30,510 nucleotides of DNA from Polaromonas sp. UBA5171 (GCA_002413395.1 DHWX01000059.1:43282-73791), one strand, 5' to 3'. Shown: positions 1-8,304, numbered from the stretch's first letter. Translations and numbers: made by a program. The notes: generated by a model from the letters alone, not told the origin.

Positions 1-566
1 ACCCCGCTCCCCCCTGGAGCCCCGCCGTATTCGCCGCCATTGAGTGGCGCCGCTTTGAGGCCGTGTGTGAAGCGCTGTTTGCCCAAGCCGGGTTTGAAAC
101 GCGCTCGCAATCGCACGGCGCAGACGGCGGCGTGGACATCTGGTTGCACTCACGCAATGCACATGGCCCGGTGGCCGTGGTGCAGTGCAAGCACTGGCAG
201 GGCAAGGCGGTAGGGGTGAAAGAGATTCGCGAGTTCTTTGGTGTGATGGCCTCGCACCAACTCAAGCGTGGCACCTACGCCACCACATCCACCTACACGA
301 CGGACGCGCAGCAGTTCGCCAAAGCCAACGGCATCAACGCCATGGACGGCCCTGCCCTGCTGGGCTTGATTGCCACGCGCACGCCGGAGCTACAGCAGGC
401 CCTGTTGGCCGTGGCGCATGAAGGCGAGTACTGGCGCCCCACCTGCGCGAATTGCGGCATCAAGCTGGTGGAGCGCACACCAGCCAAAGGCGGCGCCGCA
501 TTTTGGGGCTGCAGCAACTACCCGCGCTGCAAGTCGCGCTTGCCGATGTTAGCGGTGGCGCGTTGA
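1..566 (+). CDS. Mrr-like restriction endonuclease with C-terminal topoisomerase-type zinc finger (5' end outside window)
   Basis: The reading frame is open from base 3 of the window, so the true start lies upstream and about 187 residues are visible. The N-terminal part has the Mrr_cat pattern of a PD-(D/E)xK nuclease: a GADGGVDI strand carrying the acidic residue, then VVQCKHW with the Q-x-K pair. The C-terminal part has a four-cysteine motif, CANCG followed about 20 residues later by C-x(5)-C within GCSNYPRCKSR, which is the zinc ribbon of bacterial topoisomerase I. This combination is common in Mrr-type proteins that cleave modified or foreign DNA. No methyltransferase is visible next to it, which fits a modification-dependent enzyme. 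An alternative GTG start at 63 would cut into the nuclease fold and is unlikely. The family is well supported; the DNA target is unknown. Confidence 0.8.
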   Translation, partial: PAPPWSPAVFAAIEWRRFEAVCEALFAQAGFETRSQSHGADGGVDIWLHSRNAHGPVAVVQCKHWQGKAVGVKEIREFFGVMASHQLKRGTYATTSTYTTDAQQFAKANGINAMDGPALLGLIATRTPELQQALLAVAHEGEYWRPTCANCGIKLVERTPAKGGAAFWGCSNYPRCKSRLPMLAVAR

Positions 567-660
567 CGCGGAGGTTCGGGGAAATGGTGGACTGGCAGCT
601 GCTATTTTTTATGTGGTCAACCCTGAAAAACTTGTTCACCATTCAGGCACCCCAAGGGAT

Positions 661-683
661 GGTTCAAAAATCGTTTTTTGACC
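661..683. terminator. A/T-rich hairpin between convergent genes
   Basis: GGTTCAAAAA and TTTTTTGACC face each other around a short TCG-type loop, with one bulged base. The site lies between the end of the Mrr-like gene on the plus strand and the end of the ABC transporter gene on the minus strand, where a bidirectional terminator would be expected. The rest of 567-762 shows no gene. Confidence 0.3.
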
Positions 684-762
684 ACCTCGCTGTCGAACCA
701 GTTGCTCACACTCACAGTCCACGCGTACCCTTATCGCCATTACGACCCAGGTAGTCCATCGA

Positions 763-2493
763 TTACGGGACCCATTGGTAGCCTGCCGCCTCGTGCAGCG
801 TCCAGCTGCCGTTACCAGGCAGTTCCAGCACCCGGTAGTGGTACTTCACGATGGCATGGTGATGGCTCACGCTGACCGGTGTGATGGACAGGCCAGCAAG
901 CTGGCCGTACAGGCGATCCTCATTGCTCGCATCGAGCGCGCTGGTGGACTCGTCGAGCAGCAGGTAGCGGGGTTTGGCGAGCAAGGCCCGGGCGAAGGCC
1001 AACCGCTGCTGTTCGCCAACGGACAGCACCCTGGCCCAGTCCAGTTCGGCGCACAGGCCGCCGAAGCGCTCAGCCAGCGTCGGCAAGTTCACCCGCTCAA
1101 GCCAGTACAGCAGTTCTTCGTCGGAGATGTTGCGCTCTGTGTGGGGATAGGTCAGCTGGCAACGCAAGTCGCCCAGCGGCAAATAAGGCTGCTGGGGCAG
1201 AAACAGCATGTCCGCGCTGGCCGGACGTGTCACCTCTCCCGAGCCCGTGTTCCACAGCCCAGCGATCACCCGCAGCAACGAGCTCTTGCCCGTGCCGCTG
1301 GGGCCGACAATCAGCAGTCCCTGGCCTGCTCTGACGGCCAGCGTGGCATCTTGAAGCAGCAAGTGCTCGCGGTTGGGCGTGAGCACCGTCAGCCGCTCAA
1401 GCGCGAGCTCAAAGCCATGCGTGGTGTGAATCTGCTGAGGGGCGCCGTCGAGGGCGTTGGCGAGTGGGTCAGCCTCAACATCCAGGGCCAGCGAGAAAGC
1501 ATGCAGCCGGTCAACACCGGCGGAAAAGCGGCTAAGGCCCTCGAAGTGTTCAACGATCACCGACAGTGCGCTCAGGATGGCAGCGAAGGCGCCAGCGGCC
1601 TGGATCGCCCGACCGACCTCCAGCCGCCCCGACAGGACATCGTTCGCGATAATGACGGTGGGCAGCACGATGGTCAGGAAACTATGGGCGTACTGGAAGA
1701 GGTTGAGCTTGAACTGCCAGCGCAACACTTTTTGGTAATTGGCATAGACCGCCGCAAAGACACTCTGCAGCGCCGACATCTCGCGCGCCTCACCGTCGTA
1801 AAACGCGATCGGCTCTGCGTGTTCGCGCACCCGCACCAGGCTGAAGCGAAAGTTTGCCTCGCGCTGCAACTGGCGAAAGTTCAGGCCGATCAGCCGTTTG
1901 CCGAATACGGTGCCCGTGAACACGGTGCTGAACGCCGCATAGCCGAGCAGGAAGTAAACCAGCCCCTGAGAGATGGTCCACAGCACGCTGGCAAAAGCGA
2001 CCAGATCGATTACCGAGCCCAGCACGATCATCGAGAAGTACAGCGACTGCTGGGTGAAGCTGTTGATGTCCTCGGCGATGCGCTGGTCGGGATTGTCGAT
2101 GCTGGTGGTGGTGTTGAGCCGATAGTAGGCGCGCTGGCTGAAATAGCGCGCCAGGAAGCTGTGCGTCAGCCAGCGGCGCCAGCGCAGCCCGAGCGTGTCG
2201 CGCACATAGTAGTAGAGGGCATAGATGGGCACCGCCGTTACGAGGATGGCGATGTAACGCCAGATCGAGGCCCAGAAGCGACCGGTATCGCGTGCGGCCA
2301 GGGCTGAAGTGAATTCGCCCGTTTCCTGGTTGAACAGCACGCTGAAGGCGGTCTGCCCCAGCAGCAGCAAGACCAGCAGCGCCAGCATGCCTCTGGCACG
2401 CCAGCGTTCATCCGAGAGCCAGTAAGGCCGCGCGATGGTGATGAAGCGTCGCCACAGGCGGCCGTTAAAGCCGGGCTTTTCTTCGGTCGTCAT
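763..2493 (-). CDS. BacA/YddA-type ABC transporter, fused permease and ATPase
   Basis: A 576-residue half-transporter with the membrane domain first and the ATPase last. About six hydrophobic segments lie between residues 35 and 315 (ABC_membrane_2 type, as in SbmA/BacA, YddA and mycobacterial Rv1819c). The ATPase has Walker A GPSGTGKSS at 397-405, a Q-loop near 432-436, signature LSVGEQQRLAF at 490-500, Walker B LLLDES at 511-516 and a switch histidine in SHHH at 543-546. Homologues work as homodimers in the inner membrane and take up peptides, cobalamin or other hydrophilic compounds; the substrate here cannot be told. The ATG is 13 bp downstream of the preceding oxidoreductase stop on the same strand, so the two are probably co-transcribed. 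The signature has V in place of the first G of LSGGQ, as often seen in this subfamily. Confidence 0.87.
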   Translation of the reverse strand: MTTEEKPGFNGRLWRRFITIARPYWLSDERWRARGMLALLVLLLLGQTAFSVLFNQETGEFTSALAARDTGRFWASIWRYIAILVTAVPIYALYYYVRDTLGLRWRRWLTHSFLARYFSQRAYYRLNTTTSIDNPDQRIAEDINSFTQQSLYFSMIVLGSVIDLVAFASVLWTISQGLVYFLLGYAAFSTVFTGTVFGKRLIGLNFRQLQREANFRFSLVRVREHAEPIAFYDGEAREMSALQSVFAAVYANYQKVLRWQFKLNLFQYAHSFLTIVLPTVIIANDVLSGRLEVGRAIQAAGAFAAILSALSVIVEHFEGLSRFSAGVDRLHAFSLALDVEADPLANALDGAPQQIHTTHGFELALERLTVLTPNREHLLLQDATLAVRAGQGLLIVGPSGTGKSSLLRVIAGLWNTGSGEVTRPASADMLFLPQQPYLPLGDLRCQLTYPHTERNISDEELLYWLERVNLPTLAERFGGLCAELDWARVLSVGEQQRLAFARALLAKPRYLLLDESTSALDASNEDRLYGQLAGLSITPVSVSHHHAIVKYHYRVLELPGNGSWTLHEAAGYQWVP

Positions 2494-2506
2494 GGGGCAC
2501 TGAACT

Positions 2507-3658
2507 TCAGGTGCTTACTGCCTTGTTGGGATTGATCAGGTATTTGGTGCCGGTAGCACGCTGGCCATAAACGGCGATGGCTTCCGGTTGCAGTGCCTCG
2601 GCCAGGGAAATTTCCTTCGAATAGCTGCTGGCAAAGGTAGTTTTCAGTTCCGCCGCCACCCGTTGCCGCAGTGCCTGCGCGGCCGCCACACCAATACGCT
2701 GCAGGAACGGAAACAACAGCCAGCCACCGATCCCCCAGGCCATGCCGAAGTTGCGGTTGAATTCTGTCGGGCCGGTGTCGAGACTACCGTAGAGGTAGAC
2801 CTGCTTGTGGGTGCTTGAGCCGTAGCGGCTGTATTCCTTCGCGTTGCGGTTCAGCGCCGCTTCCATGCAGCTCAGGATTTGCCCGGCCAGCTTGCCGCCG
2901 CCGGTGGCATCGAAGGCAATGGTGGCACCGGTGTCCACCAGCGCCTGTGTCAGGTCCTCCATGAACGTCGGCGTTGATGCGTCGCAAACATGCTTGGCGC
3001 CGATGCGCTTGAGCAGCGCCGCCTGCTCAGGCTTGCGCACGATGTTCACCAGATCGATCTGGTCCTTGAGGCAGATCCTGTTAAGCATCTGGCCAAGATT
3101 GGAGGCCGCAGCCGTGTGAACCAGGGCTTTGTGGCCCTCGCGCCGCATGGTTTCCACCATGCCAAGCGCGGTGAGTGGGTTGACGAAGCAGGAGGCACCC
3201 TCGGCCGGCGTGGTGCCTTCTGGCAATACCATGCATTGGTCGGCCTTGATGCAGCGGTACTGCGCGTACATCGCCCCGCCCAGCACGGCCACCGTCTTGC
3301 CCAGCAGGGCCTGTGCCGCCTCTAGCGATCCCGCCGCGACGACCACGCCCGCACCTTCATTGCCCACCGGCAGGGACTGACCCAGCCGGCCGGCCATGCT
3401 TTTCATCAGCCGCTCAGGAATTTGGGCTGTGACGACCGGGTTGGCTGGCGTTCCGGACACCTTGGCCGTGCTGATGTCAGCCGCACCAAAGAGGAGTCCG
3501 ATGTCAGAAGGGTTGATCGGCGTGGCTTCAATCCGCACCACCACTTCGTCTGGTGCGGGCTTGGGGGTCGCGACGCTGAGCAGCGATATTTCCAACTGGC
3601 CATTGGGTTTGACCAGGGAGCGAAGTTGCAGCCCTGTTTGTGCTGGGTGGGTACTCAT
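2507..3658 (-). CDS. Medium-chain dehydrogenase/reductase (quinone oxidoreductase-like)
   Basis: A 383-residue MDR-superfamily protein. The N-terminal GroES-like half has VVVRIEATPINPSDIGLLFG (residues 40-59) and GNEGAGVVVAAG near residue 100; the nucleotide-binding half has HTAAASNLGQ near 181-190 and a second glycine-rich stretch, DATGGGKLAGQ. The GHE-type structural-zinc signature and the catalytic cysteine of true alcohol dehydrogenases are absent, so an NAD(P)H-dependent quinone/enone reductase type is more likely than an alcohol dehydrogenase. There is an extra segment between residues 60 and 90 compared with the short form of the family. A good ribosome site (AGGAG at 3665-3669 on the minus strand) supports the ATG at 3658. 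It is first in a probable operon with the ABC transporter. Substrate unknown. Confidence 0.82.
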   Translation of the reverse strand: MSTHPAQTGLQLRSLVKPNGQLEISLLSVATPKPAPDEVVVRIEATPINPSDIGLLFGAADISTAKVSGTPANPVVTAQIPERLMKSMAGRLGQSLPVGNEGAGVVVAAGSLEAAQALLGKTVAVLGGAMYAQYRCIKADQCMVLPEGTTPAEGASCFVNPLTALGMVETMRREGHKALVHTAAASNLGQMLNRICLKDQIDLVNIVRKPEQAALLKRIGAKHVCDASTPTFMEDLTQALVDTGATIAFDATGGGKLAGQILSCMEAALNRNAKEYSRYGSSTHKQVYLYGSLDTGPTEFNRNFGMAWGIGGWLLFPFLQRIGVAAAQALRQRVAAELKTTFASSYSKEISLAEALQPEAIAVYGQRATGTKYLINPNKAVST

Positions 3659-3742
3659 TGGGGACTCCTGTGATTGAAATCTACTCTAGCACAGGGTCTG
3701 TTGCAGACCAGGCAATGGCCAAATCATGGAAAATCGATACCC

Positions 3743-3991
3743 ATGAACGAAGCCACTCTATTTCCCCCTCTGCCCGACCATCTGTCCATTGACCCGCGCA
3801 GTCCCTTTCACGTCGCGGCCGTGTTCGAACACGACGTTGGCATTCGATTGAATAACAAGGAGCGTCTGGATGTCGCAGAATACTGCATCAGCGAGGGCTG
3901 GCTGAAGGTTCCCGCAGGCAAGACGCTGGATCGCAAGGGCAATCCGCTGCTGATCAAGTTGAAGGGCAAGGTCGAAGCCTTTTATCGGTAA
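3743..3991 (+). CDS. DUF3297 family protein
   Basis: An 82-residue protein of the DUF3297 family, which is common in proteobacteria and of unknown function. It shows the family pattern LPDHLSIDPRSPFH near residues 8-21, then VGIRLNNKERLDVAEYCISE and a C-terminal GNPLLIKLKGKVEAFYR. The frame extends upstream to 3674, but the family begins close to this methionine and the extra residues look like leader translation, so ATG at 3743 is chosen. No strong Shine-Dalgarno is seen, only GGAAA about 12 bp upstream. It is divergent from the oxidoreductase at 3658, sharing an 84-bp intergenic region. There is no signal peptide or membrane segment, so it is likely cytoplasmic. Confidence 0.8.
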   Translation: MNEATLFPPLPDHLSIDPRSPFHVAAVFEHDVGIRLNNKERLDVAEYCISEGWLKVPAGKTLDRKGNPLLIKLKGKVEAFYR

Positions 3992-4070
3992 GCAAACTCT
4001 ATTTGTCAATTGATGGAAATCGGGGCAGCTTCTGAATGGGCGTGCAACTTTGCGTAATAAAAAGAGGGCC

Positions 4071-4883
4071 ATGAACAACACCAACCCGACGTACTCGATC
4101 GAAACGAGGGCTCTGACCAAAAATTTTGGTGAAAATTGCGCGCTGGATCACCTTGATTTAAAAATTCCTGATCAATGCATCTTCGGCTTGCTCGGCCCTA
4201 ACGGCGCCGGTAAAAGCACCGCCATCAAAATCCTGACGACCCTGCTGGATGCCACATCCGGTTCAGCGACCGTCGCGGGATTCGATCTGGCGAGCAAGCC
4301 CATTGAAGTACGCCGCCGCATCGGCTATGTGCCGCAAATGCTGTCGGCGGATGGTGCGCTGACGGCGACTGAAAATCTCATTTTGTCAGCCGGCCTGTAT
4401 GGCTTGCGGGGCGCCGAGCGAGATGCCCGCATTCACGAGGCATTGATTTTTTCTGGTCTGGAGTCCGTGGCCGGCAACCTGGTCAAAACCTATTCCGGCG
4501 GCATGATCCGGCGCCTGGAAATCGCCCAAGCAACGATGCATCGACCCGAAGTGCTTTTTCTGGACGAGCCAACCATCGGACTGGACCCCGTCGCACGGCG
4601 AACGGTCTGGGAGCGTCTGCTGGAGCTGAAGGCCGCCACCGGCATGACCATTCTCATCACGACGCATGACATGGAAGAGGCCGACTATCTGTGCGACGAG
4701 CTGGCGATTCTTCATCAGGGGCGCCTGGCGGTAGTGGGCCGACCCGCCGATCTCAAGAGTCAGGTCGGTCCGGAAGCAACCCTGAGCGATGTCTTTGTGG
4801 CGCACAGTGGCGTGGAGATCGAGCAGAGCGGCCAGTACCGCGAGGTTCGGGAAGCCCGGGGCACTGCGAAACGATTGGGATAG
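4071..4883 (+). CDS. ABC-2 type exporter ATP-binding protein (DrrA/CcmA-like)
   Basis: A 270-residue ATPase with Walker A GPNGAGKST at 42-50, signature YSGGM at 141-145, Walker B VLFLDEPTIGLDP at 161-173 and the switch histidine in TTHD at 197-200. The closest type is the DrrA/NodI group, which pairs with ABC-2 membrane proteins to export drugs, lipids or polysaccharide-like compounds. A longer frame starts at a TTG at 4050, but the ATG at 4071 has AGAGGG just upstream and gives the usual N-terminus. The permease starts 3 bp after the stop, so the two are translationally linked. No exported substrate gene is visible nearby, so the cargo is unknown. Confidence 0.9.
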   Translation: MNNTNPTYSIETRALTKNFGENCALDHLDLKIPDQCIFGLLGPNGAGKSTAIKILTTLLDATSGSATVAGFDLASKPIEVRRRIGYVPQMLSADGALTATENLILSAGLYGLRGAERDARIHEALIFSGLESVAGNLVKTYSGGMIRRLEIAQATMHRPEVLFLDEPTIGLDPVARRTVWERLLELKAATGMTILITTHDMEEADYLCDELAILHQGRLAVVGRPADLKSQVGPEATLSDVFVAHSGVEIEQSGQYREVREARGTAKRLG

Positions 4884-4886
4884 ACC

Positions 4887-5657
4887 ATGAAAAACCTTGT
4901 TTACGCAACGGCGGCGGTGGCGCAGGCCGAAATCCGCAAGCTGATGCGCGACCCGACCGAATTATTGTCACGGGCGATCCAGCCCGTGCTCTGGCTGGCC
5001 GTGTTTGGTCAGGTCTTCAGCAAGGTGCGCGGCATTCCGACCGGCAACCTCAGTTACCTTGATTTCATGGCGCCGGGCATTCTGGCGCAAAGCATTCTGT
5101 TTAGCGCCATCTTCTACGGCATCGCCATCATCTGGGAACGCGATCTGGGAATTGTTCATAAGCTGCTGGTCACCCCGGCGCCCCGCACCGCGCTGGTCCT
5201 GGGAAAGGCGATCGCGGCGGGCTTGCGGGGTCTGGTTCAGGCGATCGTGGTTTATGGGGTTGCCATGGGGCTGAGCGTGGGAATCCGATGGAATTTTTGG
5301 GCCATGGTGAGCGTGGCGCTTGCCGTGTTTTTGGGCTCGTGCATCTTTGCGACGTTCTCCTTGGTGATTGCCTGCGTCGTCAAGACACGGGAGAGGTTCA
5401 TGGGCATTGGCCAGGTGTTGACGATGCCTTTGTTTTTCGCGTCGAACGCCATTTATCCGATCGAACTGATGCCAAGCTGGCTCAAAGCGATTGCCGTCGT
5501 GAATCCGCTGACCTATCTGGTCGACGCCCTGCGGGACTCGATGATCGTCGGCGGCCACGGCATGTACCCTCTGGCCATGAGCTTTGGTGTGATGTCAGCG
5601 GTTTTTCTGTTGCTGCTGGCCATCGCAACCAAGCTCTATCCCGGGTTGGTCCGGTGA
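4887..5657 (+). CDS. ABC-2 type exporter permease (DrrB/NodJ-like)
   Basis: A 256-residue membrane protein with about six hydrophobic helices and the ABC-2 signature region around PLFFASNAIYPIELMPSWLK (near residue 180) followed by VVNPLTYLVDALRD. The N-terminal cytoplasmic helix (AEIRKLMRDPTELLSRAIQP) is typical of DrrB/NodJ permeases, which form the channel half of an exporter driven by the ATPase encoded immediately upstream. The gene is convergent with dctA, leaving only 34 bp between the stop codons. Substrate not deducible. Confidence 0.88.
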   Translation: MKNLVYATAAVAQAEIRKLMRDPTELLSRAIQPVLWLAVFGQVFSKVRGIPTGNLSYLDFMAPGILAQSILFSAIFYGIAIIWERDLGIVHKLLVTPAPRTALVLGKAIAAGLRGLVQAIVVYGVAMGLSVGIRWNFWAMVSVALAVFLGSCIFATFSLVIACVVKTRERFMGIGQVLTMPLFFASNAIYPIELMPSWLKAIAVVNPLTYLVDALRDSMIVGGHGMYPLAMSFGVMSAVFLLLLAIATKLYPGLVR

Positions 5658-5664
5658 TGGGGAT

Positions 5665-5698
5665 GCGCTCTGCCAACGGCAGGCTGGAATCCTAGCGC
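5665..5698. terminator. Possible bidirectional terminator hairpin
   Basis: CTGCC-AAC-GGCAG forms a perfect small stem at 5670-5682, flanked by outer arms GCGCT (5665-5669) and AGCGC (5694-5698). It lies between the convergent ABC permease and dctA genes; the outer right arm overlaps the dctA stop codon. There is no U-run, so support is limited. Confidence 0.3.
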
Positions 5699-7038
5699 TT
5701 TCTATCGGCCATATGCTCCACCTTTTGGTCCAGCAGCGCTTCGGGCGCTTCTGCCTCAACCCAGGTCTCGTTGTTTAAACCCGCATCAAGACGTTTGGTG
5801 TCGAGTTCACCTGTCCACTTGGCAATAACAATCGTGGCAACGCCATTTCCAACCAAATTGGTCAGCGCCCGTGCTTCAGACATGAATCGGTCAATGCCCA
5901 GAATCAGCGTCAGCCCCGCCACCGGCACGGTACCCACCGCCGACAGCGTGGCCGCCAGCACAATGAAACCACTGCCTGTAACGCCTGCCGCGCCCTTGGA
6001 TGTAAGCACCAGCACCGCCAGCAACGTGACCTCTTGCATCAGTGTCATGGAGGTGTTGGTCGCCTGGGCAATGAAGACCGCTGCCATGGTCAGGTAGATG
6101 GACGTGCCGTCCAGGTTGAAGGAATAGCCGGTGGGAATAACCAGTCCAACGCATGTTTTTTTGGCGCCAAGGTTTTCCATCTTCTCCATCATGCGCGGCA
6201 GCACCGACTCCGACGACGACGTACCCAACACAATCAGCAGTTCTTCCTTGATGTATTTGACAAACTTCCAGATGCTGAAGCCATGCAGCCTGGAAATGAT
6301 GCCCAACACGACAAAGACAAAGATCAGGCAGGTCAGATAGAAGGTGCCCATGAGCTTGCCCAGAGAAAACAGCGAACCAATGCCGTACTTGCCAATGGTG
6401 AAAGCCATCGCGCCAAAAGCCCCTATAGGCGCCACTTTCATGATGATGCCCACAATGTCAAACAGCACATGGGAGGTTTTTTCGATGAAATCAAACACCA
6501 TGGTTCCGCGCCCGCCGAACCGGTGCAACGCAAAACCAAATAGCACGGAAAACAGCAGCACCTGCAGGATTTCGCCTTTGGCAAAGGCGTCAACTACCGA
6601 GGTGGGGATCACGTTCAGCAGGAAGTCAACCGTGCCCACCATCTTGCCAGGGCCGGTATACGCTGCAATGCTTTTGGTGTCCAGCGATGCCGCGTTGACG
6701 TTCATGCCAGCGCCCGGCTGCACCAGGTTGATAACGATCAGACCCACGATCAAAGCCACGCTGCTGACCACCTCAAAGTACAGCAAGGCCAGGCCACCTG
6801 TTTTACCGACCTTTTTCATATCTTCCATGCCGGCAATACCAATAACGACCGTGCAGAAAATGATGGGTGCGATGATCATCTTGATCAGCTTGATGAAACC
6901 ATCACCCAGCGGCTTCATGTCGGCGCCAAGTTGTGGGTAGAAGTGCCCGAGCAGGATGCCCAAGGCCACGGCTGTCAGAACCTGAAAATACAGGGAACGA
7001 TAGAGAGGATGCTTTTTGGCAAGTAGGGGTGAGGTCAT
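5692..7038 (-). CDS. dctA: C4-dicarboxylate:proton/sodium symporter DctA
   Basis: A 448-residue inner-membrane carrier of the DAACS (glutamate/dicarboxylate symporter) family, close to the usual DctA length of about 430. It contains the serine-rich re-entrant loop SSSESVLPRMMEKMENLGA and the transport-site segment GYSFNLDGTSIYLT, both diagnostic of the family. The start region (KHPLYRSLYFQVLTAVALGILLGHFYP) and the stretch MIIAPIIFCTVVIGIAGM are typical of DctA proper, which takes up succinate, fumarate and malate aerobically. No dctBD two-component genes are next to it. A sigma70-like promoter is visible about 31-59 bp upstream of the start. It is divergent from the pmpA-like gene. Confidence 0.92.
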   Translation of the reverse strand: MTSPLLAKKHPLYRSLYFQVLTAVALGILLGHFYPQLGADMKPLGDGFIKLIKMIIAPIIFCTVVIGIAGMEDMKKVGKTGGLALLYFEVVSSVALIVGLIVINLVQPGAGMNVNAASLDTKSIAAYTGPGKMVGTVDFLLNVIPTSVVDAFAKGEILQVLLFSVLFGFALHRFGGRGTMVFDFIEKTSHVLFDIVGIIMKVAPIGAFGAMAFTIGKYGIGSLFSLGKLMGTFYLTCLIFVFVVLGIISRLHGFSIWKFVKYIKEELLIVLGTSSSESVLPRMMEKMENLGAKKTCVGLVIPTGYSFNLDGTSIYLTMAAVFIAQATNTSMTLMQEVTLLAVLVLTSKGAAGVTGSGFIVLAATLSAVGTVPVAGLTLILGIDRFMSEARALTNLVGNGVATIVIAKWTGELDTKRLDAGLNNETWVEAEAPEALLDQKVEHMADRKR

Positions 7039-7068
7039 GGGGTGGCCCGGTAAAATTGAATGGAAAGC

Positions 7069-7097
7069 AGTCTAGGATTGCAAGGCACTTAGATCAA
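7069..7097 (-). promoter_or_regulatory. Candidate sigma70 promoter of dctA
   Basis: On the minus strand TTGATC (7092-7097) and TAGACT (7069-7074) are separated by 17 bp, each matching the -35/-10 consensus at four of six positions, about 30 bp upstream of the dctA ATG. I looked for a -24/-12 sigma54 promoter, known for dctA in rhizobia, and found none with correct GG-N10-GC spacing. Confidence 0.4.
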
Positions 7098-7098
7098 T

Positions 7099-7112
7099 TG
7101 TGGATAACCACA
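7099..7112. promoter_or_regulatory. TGTGG-ATAA-CCACA palindrome with a perfect DnaA-box match
   Basis: A perfect 5-bp dyad with a 4-bp centre sits directly upstream of the candidate dctA -35 element. Read on the minus strand, 7099-7107 is TTATCCACA, identical to the strongest DnaA box. It may be an operator for dctA or a solitary DnaA site; no other DnaA boxes or replication genes were noticed nearby, so it is not evidence for an origin. Confidence 0.35.
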
Positions 7113-7222
7113 TGCCCTGCAACTGTTGGCACGCCATGCCGGCAAACAGGCTCTTGCTGGTGTGGACCCTGCGGGAATCGGGGTCATATTTCAATTGGCC
7201 CGCTCACAGATAATCCAAAGTC

Positions 7223-7696
7223 ATGAATATTTCTCTTTCTCTCTTTCCCCACGGCTGGCAGCACTATTTGCTGGGCGGACTGACCATTGGCGCGGGTGCG
7301 GCACTGCTGTTCGTGCTGACGGGCCGCATCGGCGGCATGAGCACGGTATTCTCAAGCACCTGGTCTTACGTGGTGCGGCGGCCGTTTTTTCAGCAGCGAC
7401 GATTTGTTGACTCGCGCAGCTGGCGGCTGGTGTATGCGCTGGGACTGATCCTGGGTGCGCTGGTATGGTGGCTGGGCTTTGCGGGCGGCAAGCCCGAAGC
7501 CACGGCGGTGCCAGTATGGCAACTGCTGGTGGGCGGCTTTTTTGTCGGCTACGGAGCGCGGCTGGGCAACGGCTGCACGTCGGGTCATGGCATTTGCGGG
7601 CTGGGCTCGCTACAGTGGCCTTCGCTGCTGGCGGTACTGACCTTCATGGCGACCGCGTTCCTGACGGCCAACCTGGCTGCAAGGTGGCTGGCATGA
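7223..7696 (+). CDS. YeeE/YedE family sulfur-compound transporter, N-terminal half (PmpA-like)
   Basis: A 157-residue membrane protein with about four helices, forming one half of a YeeE/YedE-type channel. It carries the conserved GNGCTSGHGICG loop with C118 and C125; in thiosulfate transporters of this family such cysteines line the pore and contact the sulfur substrate. The stop codon overlaps the start of the next gene (ATGA), so the two halves are translationally coupled and probably assemble as PmpAB-like subunits in the inner membrane. Homologues are found with persulfide-dioxygenase and TauE genes in BigR-type sulfide-response operons; here those genes are about 22 kb away. The start has no strong ribosome site. 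Whether the substrate is thiosulfate, sulfide or another sulfane species is not decidable. Confidence 0.85.
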   Translation: MNISLSLFPHGWQHYLLGGLTIGAGAALLFVLTGRIGGMSTVFSSTWSYVVRRPFFQQRRFVDSRSWRLVYALGLILGALVWWLGFAGGKPEATAVPVWQLLVGGFFVGYGARLGNGCTSGHGICGLGSLQWPSLLAVLTFMATAFLTANLAARWLA

Positions 7697-8100
7697 GCGC
7701 GGCACGCCTATTGGCAACGCTGCTGGCGGGCGCGCTGTTCGGCTTTGGCCTGTCGTACTCCACCATGATCCGGCCCGAAGTGGTGCTGAGCTTTCTGCGC
7801 TTTCAGGACTTCGGCCTCATGCTGGTGATGGGCGGTGCGGTGGTGGTGGTCGTGCTGGCCTACAAGCTGGTGCCCCGTTTGCTCGCCCGGCCATTACTGG
7901 ACGACCATTTCCACACGCACCCGAGCGTCTGGAACCGTGACACCGCCGCAGGCGCGGCGCTATTCGGCGTGGGCTGGGGTCTGTGCGGCGTATGCCCGGG
8001 ACCGGCCATTGCCGGCCTGGGCGCGGGCAACTGGAGCCTGTTGTGGGCACTGGCAGGCATTGCGCTGGGCGCACTGATGCAAGGGCTAAGAGCGAAGTGA
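7693..8100 (+). CDS. YeeE/YedE family sulfur-compound transporter, C-terminal half (PmpB-like, DUF6691)
   Basis: A 135-residue membrane protein with about four helices that begins inside the stop of its partner (overlap of 4 bp). It has the second conserved cysteine motif of the family, GLCGVCPGPA, with C98 and C101, followed by a final helix ending GIALGALMQGLRAK. The pair together equals a single-chain YeeE transporter split in two. The last 28 codons reappear, diverged, at 10905-10988. The real start is ATG 7693; an upstream in-frame extension lies entirely within the first gene and is ignored. Confidence 0.85.
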   Translation: MSAARLLATLLAGALFGFGLSYSTMIRPEVVLSFLRFQDFGLMLVMGGAVVVVVLAYKLVPRLLARPLLDDHFHTHPSVWNRDTAAGAALFGVGWGLCGVCPGPAIAGLGAGNWSLLWALAGIALGALMQGLRAK

Positions 8101-8221
8101 CCAACCGCAACTGCACGATGAAGAGACCAGACTCGCTGAACAGTGCGGGCTCTTCAATGCCAAGGAAGGTTTTGTCGCGTTATGTGCTACAGGAATTGCA
8201 GGTCAGATTCCATTAATTAAA

Positions 8222-8253
8222 AGTCCCAAAAAGCTGCGTGACTTTTTGGGGCT
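8222..8253. terminator. Strong 12-bp hairpin, likely bidirectional terminator
   Basis: AGTCCCAAAAAG (8222-8233) pairs with CTTTTTGGGGCT (8242-8253) through 12 bp with one T·G wobble and an 8-base loop. It lies between the end of the pmpB-like gene (+) and the end of the histidine kinase gene (-). The A/T tract within the stem gives a U-rich side in either direction. The remaining part of 8101-8304 shows no convincing gene. Confidence 0.55.
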
Positions 8254-8304
8254 ACAGCGTACTACTCACGCTGCAAATCGCATTTTTCCAAGGCAGTGAC
8301 TTGG

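Noticed and set aside
775..2307. A 510-codon open frame on the plus strand opposite the ABC transporter gene
   Set aside because: It shows no recognisable domain, has a composition expected for the antisense of a high-GC gene, and the opposite strand has complete ABC-transporter motifs.
7110..7150. Possible sigma54 promoter (TGGCACGCCATGCC and the reverse strand GTGCCAACAGTTGCA) for dctA
   Set aside because: The GG and GC elements are not separated by 10 bp in either reading, and the -24 half on the minus strand lacks GG.
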